Positions 1 to 5,055 of a stretch of 5,345 nucleotides of DNA are shown here, piece after piece (within the stretch, counting starts at the first letter, position 1; every line of letters begins with the position of its first letter). The stretch covers positions 1 through 5,345 of the forward strand of contig JAOZPW010000265.1 in NCBI GenBank assembly GCA_029932545.1, given 5' to 3'. Under the pieces are notes generated by a model. That model was not told the DNA's origin and made no database searches. It saw only the letters and a list, made by a program, of their open reading frames with translations. The position numbers and the translations under genes were made by a program. This DNA comes from Thermoanaerobaculales bacterium (lineage in GTDB: Bacteria > Acidobacteriota > Thermoanaerobaculia > Thermoanaerobaculales > Sulfomarinibacteraceae).

Positions 1-340
1 TCGCCATCCACTGCAGGATATCGCCCTGGCCGAGCTTCACCTCGGATACTTCGCCGCTCTCGATCGCTCGGAGAACACCGTCAGTGGCATCCCCAAGGCC
101 CTGAGCATTCAGCACCCCGCCCAAAACTTCCGCATACTCCCGCCCAAAGGCCGTCAGGTCGGCCCGCGAGGCAACTGTGCCGTCAATGACTGCGTTTCCG
201 CCGTCAAGACGAGTGACTCTGCCCTCTTTGTCAATCCCTGGGCACACATCGTCCGCAGCCATCCCGGCAACGGCCACCGAAAGAAATACAATCACCGCTA
301 TGGCCAACCCTACAATCTGAAACCTGCATTTTAAGTTCAT
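1..340 (-). CDS. Exported protein of unknown function, N-terminal part (cut by window start)
   Basis: The reading frame is open from the ATG at 340-338 to the window edge, giving the first 113 residues. A strong AGGAGG ribosome binding site (345-350) lies four bases before the ATG and fixes the start. The N-terminus is a clear Sec-type signal peptide: basic residues at K4 and R6, a hydrophobic core at about residues 9-25, and a likely cleavage after A25 (AVA|G) or A28. The mature part begins with an Asp/Cys stretch (DDVCPG) and continues as a soluble, mixed-charge sequence with repeated GEVSEVKLGQGD-like turns. I recognise no family and assign no function. The product is probably periplasmic or surface-located. 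It follows proC on the same strand with a 57-bp gap containing a small hairpin, so co-transcription is possible. A weak TAAGAT -10-like hexamer at 367-372 could instead give it its own promoter. Confidence 0.75.
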   Translation of the reverse strand, partial: MNLKCRFQIVGLAIAVIVFLSVAVAGMAADDVCPGIDKEGRVTRLDGGNAVIDGTVASRADLTAFGREYAEVLGGVLNAQGLGDATDGVLRAIESGEVSEVKLGQGDILQWMA

Positions 341-373
341 GAATCCTCCTGTTCAAATCTGGGAGCATCTTAA

Positions 374-394
374 CCCATCCGCAGCAAGGATGGG
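374..394 (-). terminator. Small hairpin after proC stop codon, possible attenuator
   Basis: A perfect 7-bp stem (CCCATCC / GGATGGG, 374-380 with 388-394) and a 7-base loop begin three bases beyond the proC stop. No U-run follows in the minus direction (the next bases are TTAAGATG), so it is not a classical intrinsic terminator. It may protect the proC 3' end or partly separate proC from the downstream exported-protein gene. Confidence 0.35.
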
Positions 395-397
395 CAT

Positions 398-1246
398 TCA
401 CCCGTCCCCTTTGGCCTCTTCTGAAGGCTCCTGGCGACCCAGTTGCTCGCTGCGCCTGAAGGCGGCCCAAACCGCGTCGGAAACTACAGTCCGAAGGCGT
501 CCTCGCTCCAGGTGGTAACAGGCCTCGGCCGTAGTACCACCGGGCGATGTCACCTCATTTCGCAGCGTGGCCAGGTGATCGGGCGACTGCGCCGCAAACT
601 CCACCGCCCCTGCAAGGGTTTCAAAGACCAGCCGCGACGCCACGCGCCTGGAAAATCCCATATGGACGCCGGCATCAATCAACGCCTCCATGAAGAGAAA
701 TGCATAGGCCGGACCGGTACCCGACAGGGCCGTTGCCATGTCCAACTCGTTCTCGTGCGTGACAAATTCATCGGTCCCGAGAGCCGACAACAGCGCCTTG
801 ACCCTCTCCCGGCCTTGATCGGCCACTCCGGCTCCGGCGGTCCACACGGAAATGCCGCGACCGATCTGCCCCGGCGTGTTGGGCATCACGCGAACGACTC
901 GACAAACTCCAAGGCCCCGCTCGATCGCCGCGATGGAGACTCCGGCCACAAAACTTATGACCAGGGCGTCGTCCACCAAGCCGCCGTTCAATGAGGCCAT
1001 CACTTCCGTCACAATCTGCGGCTTGACCGCCAACACAACCACACCGGCCTCGGACACTGCATCGCGACTATTCGCCTCACACCTGATGCCGTAGGCCTCG
1101 ACCAGATCAGCTCGCCGTTCGGCCCTGGGGTGGGCGCCGACAATATTATCCGGCGCCACCAACTCCCGGCGTATGAGGCCGCGCACGGTGGCCTCACCCA
1201 TCGTTCCACACCCAATGATCGCAATCGTATCGTTGTTAAGGGGCAT
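398..1246 (-). CDS. proC: Pyrroline-5-carboxylate reductase (ProC)
   Basis: This cytoplasmic enzyme reduces 1-pyrroline-5-carboxylate to L-proline with NAD(P)H, the last step of proline synthesis. The 282-residue product is of normal family length. The N-terminal Rossmann fold shows IAIIGCGTMGEA (about residues 8-19) for dinucleotide binding, then VLAVKPQ (71-77) and VRVMPNTP (118-125). The C-terminal helical dimerisation and substrate-binding domain shows ALSGTGPAY (173-181) and the family signature around TSPGGTTAE (233-241). The open frame extends much further upstream, but that part only translates the C/T-rich repeat and is Gly/Arg/Glu-rich junk. The GGAGG at 1251-1255 points to the ATG at 1246, four bases away; the adjacent ATG at 1249 is only one base from it. 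The gene is divergent from hypD and has no functional link to it that I know. All key motifs are intact. Confidence 0.97.
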   Translation of the reverse strand: MPLNNDTIAIIGCGTMGEATVRGLIRRELVAPDNIVGAHPRAERRADLVEAYGIRCEANSRDAVSEAGVVVLAVKPQIVTEVMASLNGGLVDDALVISFVAGVSIAAIERGLGVCRVVRVMPNTPGQIGRGISVWTAGAGVADQGRERVKALLSALGTDEFVTHENELDMATALSGTGPAYAFLFMEALIDAGVHMGFSRRVASRLVFETLAGAVEFAAQSPDHLATLRNEVTSPGGTTAEACYHLERGRLRTVVSDAVWAAFRRSEQLGRQEPSEEAKGDG

Positions 1247-1250
1247 CATT

Positions 1251-1255
1251 CCTCC
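1251..1255 (-). promoter_or_regulatory. Ribosome binding site of proC
   Basis: GGAGG on the minus strand precedes two consecutive ATG codons. Spacing favours the second (1246) over the first (1249) and excludes the far-upstream starts in the C/T-rich tract. Confidence 0.7.
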
Positions 1256-1275
1256 ATTGCTTACTGAGTCGACGG

Positions 1276-1284
1276 AGGGTAACA
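1276..1284 (-). promoter_or_regulatory. Putative extended -10 element of proC
   Basis: On the minus strand the sequence reads TGTTACCCT, which fits an extended -10 (TGnTAnnnT). It would start transcription near 1269 and give a leader of about 20 bases that contains the GGAGG site. No -35 box is recognisable because the expected position lies inside the G-rich repeat. This is inferred from pattern only. Confidence 0.4.
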
Positions 1285-1291
1285 CGTAACT

Positions 1292-1371
1292 CTCCCCCTC
1301 CCCCCCTCTCCCCCTCCCCCCTGCTCCCCCTCCCCCCTGCTCCCCCTCCCCCCCTCTCCCCCTGCTCCCCC
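1292..1371. repeat. Polypyrimidine tandem repeat, five 16-bp units
   Basis: Units begin at 1292, 1308, 1324, 1340 and 1356 with an exact period of 16. Units 2 and 3 are identical (CTCCCCCTCCCCCCTG), units 1 and 4 are identical to each other (ending CCCT instead of CCTG), and unit 5 is diverged. The plus strand is nearly pure C/T, so the minus strand has many runs of five to seven G. The array fills the space between the putative proC and hypD promoters. Such G-runs can form quadruplex or triplex structures and are prone to copy-number change; that is inference here. Confidence 0.95.
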
Positions 1372-1389
1372 GCCCCGTCCCCGCTCCGC

Positions 1390-1395
1390 TATCAT
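1390..1395 (+). promoter_or_regulatory. Putative -10 element of hypD, leaderless start
   Basis: TATCAT ends six bases before the hypD ATG, so transcription would begin at or very near the start codon. There is no Shine-Dalgarno sequence ahead of the ATG, which fits a leaderless mRNA. No -35 box is visible, because the upstream DNA is the C-rich repeat. The same geometry recurs at 3972-3984. Confidence 0.45.
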
Positions 1396-1401
1396 GCTTG
1401 G

Positions 1402-2538
1402 ATGAGTGAATCCTCAAATATGCACAGTGACCCCGCCGCTATCGGCGGCCTGGTTGCGAAGATTGAACGATTGAGTGTCCAGCTGGGGCGTTCAACCTCG
1501 ATCATGGAGGTCTGCGGTACCCATACCCACGCCATTGCCTCCGCAGGGCTGCGAGCCATGCTGCCCCCTTCGGTACGGCTGATCTCCGGCCCCGGATGCC
1601 CGGTGTGCGTCACCCCTGTGGAGTATCTCGACCGTGCCATCGCCCTGGCTGGTCTCCCTGACGTCGTCGTCTGTTCTTTTGGAGACATGCTGCGCGTCCC
1701 GTCGAGCACACTCACCATGGAGGAGGCACGGGCCGAAGGCCGTTCGATCGAGATCGTCTACTCTCCTCGAGACGCCGTCGAGATGGCCCGCAGGCGACCC
1801 GATGCACGGGTCATCTTCTTGTCGGTGGGCTTCGAGACGACGGTTCCAACCATTGCGGCCGCTCTGGCGGAAGCCGAGGCCGATGGACTGCCGAATTTCC
1901 TGATCCTGCCGGGCAACAAGGTCATGCCCCCTCCGATGCAGACTTTGGCCGCAGATCCGGAGCTCAAGGTTGAGGGCTTTCTGCTGCCGGGCCATGTCTC
2001 TGTGATCACCGGCTGGGAAACCTTCCTGTTTCTGGCCGAGGAGCACTCGATGGGGGGCGCTGTCGTCGGTTTCGCTCCCGCCGACGTCCTCAGAGGCATC
2101 GCCGAACTCCTGGCCCAACTGTGCGAAGGACGCCGCGAAATCGTCAACCTCTACAACCGCGTGGTCAATGCTTCGGGCAATCTCACCGCCCGGGCCATCG
2201 TCGATCGATTCTTCGAACCGGCGACGGTCGTCTGGCGTGGCTTCGGACCGATCGAGGGATCCGGGCTGGCCCTCAAGCATCAATGGGCCCACCGCGATGC
2301 CTCGACCATCGACGTCGAACTGCCGGAGCCTGTCGAGCCTGCGGGCTGCCGTTGCGGCGACGTCCTTCGCGGCACGATTTTGCCGCCGGGATGCCCCCTG
2401 TTCGCGAAAAGCTGCACACCGGACTCTGCCGTCGGTGCCTGCATGGTCTCGTCGGAAGGCGCCTGTGCCGCCTGGTATCGGCATGATAGGTTTCGTTTCG
2501 CACCCGGAGCGAGTGCTCAACCGGATACTGGAAACTAG
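1402..2538 (+). CDS. hypD: Hydrogenase maturation protein HypD
   Basis: HypD is the cytoplasmic iron-sulfur protein that, with HypC, forms the scaffold on which the Fe(CN)2CO group of [NiFe]-hydrogenases is assembled. The 378-residue length is normal. Signatures visible in order are EVCGTHTHA (36-44, with C38), GPGCPVCVTP (63-72, with C66 and C69), FGDMLRVPS near 93-101, SVGFETT (141-147), LPGNKVMPPPM (169-179), LPGHVSVITG (195-204), and the C-terminal cysteine-rich block from CRCGDVLRG (316-324) through CPLF, CTP and ACMVSSEGACAAWY (346-359), which carries the [4Fe-4S] ligands. The ATG at 1402 has no ribosome binding site but sits six bases after a TATCAT box; the next ATG (1420) also lacks one. 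The last 15 or so residues go beyond the usual family end, and the final codons and the stop lie inside a GAAACTN heptad array. hypE follows 246 bp downstream; hypC is not adjacent. Confidence 0.97.
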   Translation: MSESSNMHSDPAAIGGLVAKIERLSVQLGRSTSIMEVCGTHTHAIASAGLRAMLPPSVRLISGPGCPVCVTPVEYLDRAIALAGLPDVVVCSFGDMLRVPSSTLTMEEARAEGRSIEIVYSPRDAVEMARRRPDARVIFLSVGFETTVPTIAAALAEAEADGLPNFLILPGNKVMPPPMQTLAADPELKVEGFLLPGHVSVITGWETFLFLAEEHSMGGAVVGFAPADVLRGIAELLAQLCEGRREIVNLYNRVVNASGNLTARAIVDRFFEPATVVWRGFGPIEGSGLALKHQWAHRDASTIDVELPEPVEPAGCRCGDVLRGTILPPGCPLFAKSCTPDSAVGACMVSSEGACAAWYRHDRFRFAPGASAQPDTGN

Positions 2539-2558
2539 AAACTTGAAACTCGAAACTG
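2524..2558 (+). repeat. Heptad tandem array GAAACTN, five units, overlapping hypD 3' end
   Basis: Five 7-bp units run without a break: GATACTG, GAAACTA, GAAACTT, GAAACTC, GAAACTG. The first six bases are constant except for one change in unit 1, and the seventh base takes all four values. The hypD stop codon TAG (2536-2538) spans units 2 and 3, so the array has entered the 3' end of the gene. Confidence 0.9.
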
Positions 2559-2713
2559 GGAAGGCCGGCATGCAGAAAATTGAAAAAGCCCCTGTGTCGC
2601 ATCTTGGCCCCACACAAATCTTACCGGAAAGCCCAACAACTCCTCGGAAACGGGTGACAATCAAAGAAGCTGGTTGCAACTTGGTTCAAACCGAGCCGTT
2701 CAAGCGTGGAATC
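2559..2713. other. Intergenic segment enclosed by the facing heptad arrays
   Basis: This 155-bp stretch would form the loop of the heptad stem. It holds no convincing gene. A 72-codon frame from ATG 2570 ends in a TGA overlapping the hypE ATG, but it reads through the repeat and resembles no protein I know. A short self-complementary GGTTCAAACC lies near 2690. I see no strong terminator or promoter. Confidence 0.5.
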
Positions 2714-2741
2714 CAGTTTCCAGTTTCCAGTTTCCAGTTTC
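2714..2741 (-). repeat. Heptad tandem array GAAACTG, four perfect units, opposite orientation
   Basis: Four perfect minus-strand GAAACTG units (CAGTTTC on the plus strand) begin at 2714, 2721, 2728 and 2735. The array faces the one at 2524-2558 across 155 bp. Bases 2531-2559 and 2713-2741 could pair at 26 of 29 positions, so a hypD-hypE transcript could fold a long stem here. Confidence 0.9.
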
Positions 2742-2784
2742 GGCTGATTAAGAATCTCGGATTAGCCTGGTTTGGAGACACCGA

Positions 2785-3801
2785 ATGAAAAACCGAAAAA
2801 TCCTCATGGCCCACGGCGCAGGGGGCCGTCTGACCGGAGAACTGATCTCCCAGACCTTCTTGCCGGCCCTCAATAATCAACATCTGGCAACCCTCTCGGA
2901 CGCCGCAGTGCTTCCCGAACTGCCACCGGGTCGCCCCGCCATGTCCACCGACGCCTTCGTCGTAGACCCGCCGGTCTTTCCGGGTGGTGACATCGGACAC
3001 CTGAGCGTCTGCGGCACGGTCAACGACCTCGCCATGGGTGGCGCTGCACCCCTGTGGCTGACCTGGGCCTTGATCCTCGAAGAAGGCACCGACATGGATC
3101 TGGTGGAACGGTGCACCGCAAGCGCTGCCGCAGCCGCCAAGGAAGCCGGCGTCGCCATCGTCGCCGGAGACACCAAGGTCGTTGCCAAGGGCTCGGGCGA
3201 CAAGATCTTCGCAATCACTGCAGGTCTCGGCGTCGTACCACCCGGTCGGGACATCGGAGACCACCGGATCCGGCCTGGAGACGCCATCATCGCCTCGGGC
3301 CCATTGGGCGACCACGGAGCGGTCATCATGGCCGTTCGCCATCAGTTGGAGAGCGAGACGTTGCAATCCGACGGAGCGCCGGTCAACCACCTGGTCGAAA
3401 AACTCTATGCAGCAGAGGTCGAAATTCACTCCCTCCACGACCCAACCCGGGGAGGCCTCAAGTCCGTGGCCAACGAGGTCGCAGGACGTTCCGAGAGTCG
3501 GCAGGTTCTGACTGAGAGTATGATTCCCATTCGGCCGGAAGTCTCGGCCGTGTGCGAGGTCCTCGGGTTGGACCCACTGGGTTTGGCCTGCGAAGGCCGC
3601 TTTCTGGCATGGGTCCGATCAGATCATGCGGACAGGGCGGTCGCCGCTCTCAGGCAGCACCCATCAGGCCGGGAAGCCGCCGTCATCGGACGGGTTGAGC
3701 CCGGCGTCACCGGCGCTGCCCCGGTCCTCCTCGAAACCTCGACCGGCGCCACAAGGCCTCTCGATCTTTTGTCGGGGACTGATCTGCCGCGGATCTGTTA
3801 G
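2785..3801 (+). CDS. hypE: Hydrogenase maturation protein HypE (carbamoyl dehydratase)
   Basis: HypE accepts a carbamoyl group from HypF on its C-terminal cysteine and dehydrates it with ATP to a thiocyanate, the cyanide donor for the HypC-HypD scaffold. The 338-residue protein has the PurM/AIR-synthase-like two-domain architecture. Visible motifs are AHGAGGRL near residues 9-16, STDAFVVDPPVFPGGDIG (ATP-binding side) and GTVNDLAMGGA in the N-terminal domain, then VAGDTKVV and SGDKIF, and HDPTRGGLKSVANEVA in the second half. The sequence ends in PRIC, whose terminal cysteine is the family's carrier residue, so the protein looks complete and functional. A GGAG ribosome binding site (2774-2777) lies seven bases before the ATG. 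Co-transcription with hypD is likely from order and strand, although the 246-bp repeat-filled gap is long for an operon and a TAGCCT hexamer (2763-2768) is a weak candidate for a promoter of its own. Confidence 0.97.
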   Translation: MKNRKILMAHGAGGRLTGELISQTFLPALNNQHLATLSDAAVLPELPPGRPAMSTDAFVVDPPVFPGGDIGHLSVCGTVNDLAMGGAAPLWLTWALILEEGTDMDLVERCTASAAAAAKEAGVAIVAGDTKVVAKGSGDKIFAITAGLGVVPPGRDIGDHRIRPGDAIIASGPLGDHGAVIMAVRHQLESETLQSDGAPVNHLVEKLYAAEVEIHSLHDPTRGGLKSVANEVAGRSESRQVLTESMIPIRPEVSAVCEVLGLDPLGLACEGRFLAWVRSDHADRAVAALRQHPSGREAAVIGRVEPGVTGAAPVLLETSTGATRPLDLLSGTDLPRIC

Positions 3802-3846
3802 AGATGCTATCTGCCGTCAGAGGCCGTAAAGGTCAGGAAGAAGAAC

Positions 3847-3860
3847 ACAATTGAACCGAT
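3847..3860. repeat. Direct repeat, left copy (ACAATTGAACCGAT)
   Basis: This copy matches 3973-3985 except for one extra T. The pair brackets the group II intron remnant, as a target duplication or a rearrangement junction would. Confidence 0.6.
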
Positions 3861-3903
3861 AGAGTAGAGGGGACGGACCGTAAGACCCGCGACCCCCTCC
3901 CTC
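3859..3903 (-). ncRNA. Group II intron domain VI hairpin with bulged branch-point A
   Basis: Three bases after domain V, GAGGGAGGGG (minus strand, 3903-3894) pairs with CCCCTC-T-A-CTC (3872-3862). The pairing gives a 6-bp stem, a G-U pair, a single unpaired A at 3865 and a 3-bp base stem. That A is the seventh base from the end CTAT, matching the usual branch-point position of seven or eight bases from the 3' splice site. Confidence 0.75.
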
Positions 3904-3906
3904 GTC

Positions 3907-3939
3907 ACACCGGACGTGCATATTTCCCGCATCCGGCGT
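3907..3939 (-). ncRNA. Group II intron domain V hairpin
   Basis: On the minus strand ACGCCGGA (3939-3932) pairs at all eight positions with TCCGGTGT (3914-3907), including the expected G-U wobble in the catalytic triad CGC. A T-G pair and a two-base AC bulge (3917-3916) follow. A short upper stem is capped by a GGGAAAT stretch that contains a GAAA loop. These are the diagnostic features of domain V. The upper stem is slightly degenerate: an A opposite G where pairing is expected. Confidence 0.8.
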
Positions 3940-3971
3940 TCCCGTACCTTCTCGTCCCTCCCGGCTCGCGA

Positions 3972-3977
3972 TACAAT
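3972..3977 (+). promoter_or_regulatory. Putative -10 element of the exonuclease gene, leaderless start
   Basis: TACAAT ends six bases before the ATG at 3984, and no Shine-Dalgarno sequence lies between them, so a leaderless transcript is likely. At a 17-bp spacing upstream, TTCTCG (3949-3954) is only a weak -35 candidate and falls within the intron-remnant region. Confidence 0.5.
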
Positions 3978-3985
3978 GAACCGAT
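3973..3985. repeat. Direct repeat, right copy (ACAATGAACCGAT)
   Basis: This is the right-hand partner of 3847-3860. It contributes five of the six bases of the TACAAT box and the AT of the exonuclease start codon, so the start region of that gene is part of the duplicated sequence. Confidence 0.6.
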
Positions 3986-4841
3986 GTTCAAGACAGTCCA
4001 GAATCGCGTGTGGGCATTCGACATGGAATGGGTTCCAGACCCTTTAGCCGGACGAATTTTGTATCCGAAAGAAGCCGCCGACGCCGAGAACGATGCGGGC
4101 GTCATGCGGGTAATGTGGGATCAGGGTGGCGCCACTGACGAAGACCCGACGCCGTTCCTCAAGACGGCCCTTTGCAGGATTGTCTCGGTCGCCGCAGTTG
4201 AGCGTCGAATCTCCCACGGCGGTGAAATCACCCTGACCCTGATGTCCCTCCCTCACGATCCCACCGATCCGGAGAAGGCCTCCGAACAGGCGGTGGTCGG
4301 AGATTTCCTCGATGCCCTCGGCGACCACCAGCCCCAGTTGGTCGGCTACAACTCTCACTCGTCTGACCTCAAGATCATGGTGCAGCGCGCGATCATTCTC
4401 GGACTCGAGGCCGAGGGTTTCTGCCGCCGGCCCAACAAACCCTGGGAGGGCATCGACTACTTTGCCAGGGGCTCCGAAGCCAATATCGACCTCAAGGATA
4501 TCGTCGGCGGATGGGGCCTTGCCACTCCAAGTCTTCACCAGATGGCCGTTCAATGCGGCATACCCGGCAAGATGGATGTCGACGGCAACCAGGTGGCCGA
4601 GCTGTGGTTGGAGGGACGGCTCGACGAAATCGTGCACTACAACGAATACGACGCCCTAACGACCTATCTCCTGTGGCTGAGAACGGCCCATCTCGGCGGC
4701 TTTTTCAACGACGAGGTCTACCGGCTTGAACAGCAACGCGTCGAAGAATTGATCACACAGGAAGTCGAAAAGGGTCGCGAGCATCTCGAGGCCTTCCGGG
4801 TGGAGTGGGATCGGCTTCGGGAAGTGATCGGCGGGCGGTGA
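3984..4841 (+). CDS. Predicted 3'-5' exonuclease related to the PolB exonuclease domain
   Basis: This 285-residue protein fits the PolB-like exonuclease family (DNA_pol_B_exo2, PF10108), part of the DEDDy group of metal-dependent 3'-5' exonucleases. Motif I is VWAFDMEWVPDP (9-20) with D13 and E15. Motif II is LVGYNSHSSDLKIM (119-132) with D128. Motif III is HYNEYDALTTYLLWLR (218-233) with the Y219-x3-D223 signature. The family hallmark GIPGKMDVDGNQVAELWLEGRLDEI (192-216) and NIDLKDIV (167-174) are also present, so all predicted catalytic residues are intact. The C-terminus (about 245-285) is a charged helix that could be coiled coil. The substrate is unknown; a role in DNA or RNA end trimming is inferred from the family only. 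Start choice rests on the TACAAT box six bases upstream and the fit of the domain start. It stands alone, with intergenic repeats on both sides. Confidence 0.9.
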   Translation: MFKTVQNRVWAFDMEWVPDPLAGRILYPKEAADAENDAGVMRVMWDQGGATDEDPTPFLKTALCRIVSVAAVERRISHGGEITLTLMSLPHDPTDPEKASEQAVVGDFLDALGDHQPQLVGYNSHSSDLKIMVQRAIILGLEAEGFCRRPNKPWEGIDYFARGSEANIDLKDIVGGWGLATPSLHQMAVQCGIPGKMDVDGNQVAELWLEGRLDEIVHYNEYDALTTYLLWLRTAHLGGFFNDEVYRLEQQRVEELITQEVEKGREHLEAFRVEWDRLREVIGGR

Positions 4842-4863
4842 GGATGGACGAAAGCGAAGACGA

Positions 4864-4961
4864 TTGAACCGCCAAGACGCCAAGATCATCGCAAAGAACA
4901 TCAGTTAAACATGAAAACTCCATTGCGTTCCCTTCGCGTTCTTCGCGTCTTTGCGGTTCAA
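4864..4961. repeat. Long imperfect inverted repeat, GAACCGCCAAGACGCCAAG type
   Basis: The left arm (4864-4899) and right arm (4927-4961) are reverse complements. The outer 22 positions (TTGAACCGCNAAGACGCNAA plus GA) match at 20, and the inner part is looser. An AT-rich loop of about 27 bases separates the arms. Each arm itself contains direct GACGC-AAG units. I know this kind of palindromic intergenic repeat from many environmental bacterial genomes. It lies just after the exonuclease stop and could act as a terminator or transcript-stabilising stem. No open frame of interest lies within it. Confidence 0.8.
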
Positions 4962-4996
4962 GTCTCTTCCCGAGGCTTTTCATCGTTTTCCCCTCC

Positions 4997-5025
4997 TTGC
5001 CCCAGGCTCCCGACTTGTCTATCCT
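4997..5025 (+). promoter_or_regulatory. Sigma70-like promoter of the SCP2-like gene
   Basis: TTGCCC (4997-5002), a spacer of exactly 17 bp and TATCCT (5020-5025) form the best promoter in the window. Transcription would begin near 5032, leaving a leader of about 24 bases that includes the GGAGG site. Confidence 0.55.
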
Positions 5026-5042
5026 TAGTCAACTACTGAAAT

Positions 5043-5047
5043 GGAGG
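5043..5047 (+). promoter_or_regulatory. Ribosome binding site deciding the SCP2-like gene start
   Basis: GGAGG lies eight bases before the ATG at 5056. The in-frame ATG at 5041 overlaps this site and has no Shine-Dalgarno sequence of its own, so 5056 is preferred. Confidence 0.75.
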
Positions 5048-5055
5048 CTTCCCAG

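Larger units (their letters stand above)
3859..3976 (-). mobile_element. Orphan 3' fragment of a group II intron (domains V and VI)
   Basis: Read on the minus strand, this stretch ends with a domain V hairpin and a domain VI hairpin in the correct order and spacing, and terminates in CTAT, a plausible intron 3' end (YAY). Only about 35 bases precede domain V before the flanking direct repeat, so domains I-IV and the reverse transcriptase/maturase are absent here and it cannot splice alone. The CGC triad rather than AGC suggests a IIC-like bacterial intron, although class assignment from domain V alone is uncertain. The left boundary at 3859 comes from the branch-point distance, and the right boundary is approximate. 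Confidence 0.75.

Noticed and set aside
1292..1371. CRISPR array
   Set aside because: Units are directly abutting 16-bp repeats with no unique spacers.
1247..1417. N-terminal extension of ProC to a start at 1417
   Set aside because: It only translates the C/T-rich tandem repeat into a Gly/Arg/Glu-rich stretch, overlaps the hypD start, and ignores the GGAGG site that points to 1246.
1492..2679. Long minus-strand open frame opposite hypD
   Set aside because: It is an antisense shadow of a GC-rich gene with a clear, motif-complete product on the plus strand; its translation shows no recognisable domain.
2570..2788. 72-codon frame between hypD and hypE whose TGA overlaps the hypE ATG
   Set aside because: The overlap looks like translational coupling, but the frame runs through the heptad repeat, continues open upstream inside hypD in another frame, has only a poor ribosome binding site and resembles no known protein such as HypC.
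2686..3438. Minus-strand open frame opposite hypE
   Set aside because: It is an antisense shadow of hypE that also translates the heptad array.
3873..3881. Short palindrome ACGG-A-CCGT as a hypE terminator
   Set aside because: The stem is only four base pairs with no U-run, and it lies in the loop region of the domain VI hairpin.
3905..4105. Short minus-strand frame across the exonuclease start
   Set aside because: It reads through the domain V sequence and the antisense of the exonuclease N-terminus. The RNA-structure reading explains the conserved part better than a protein does.
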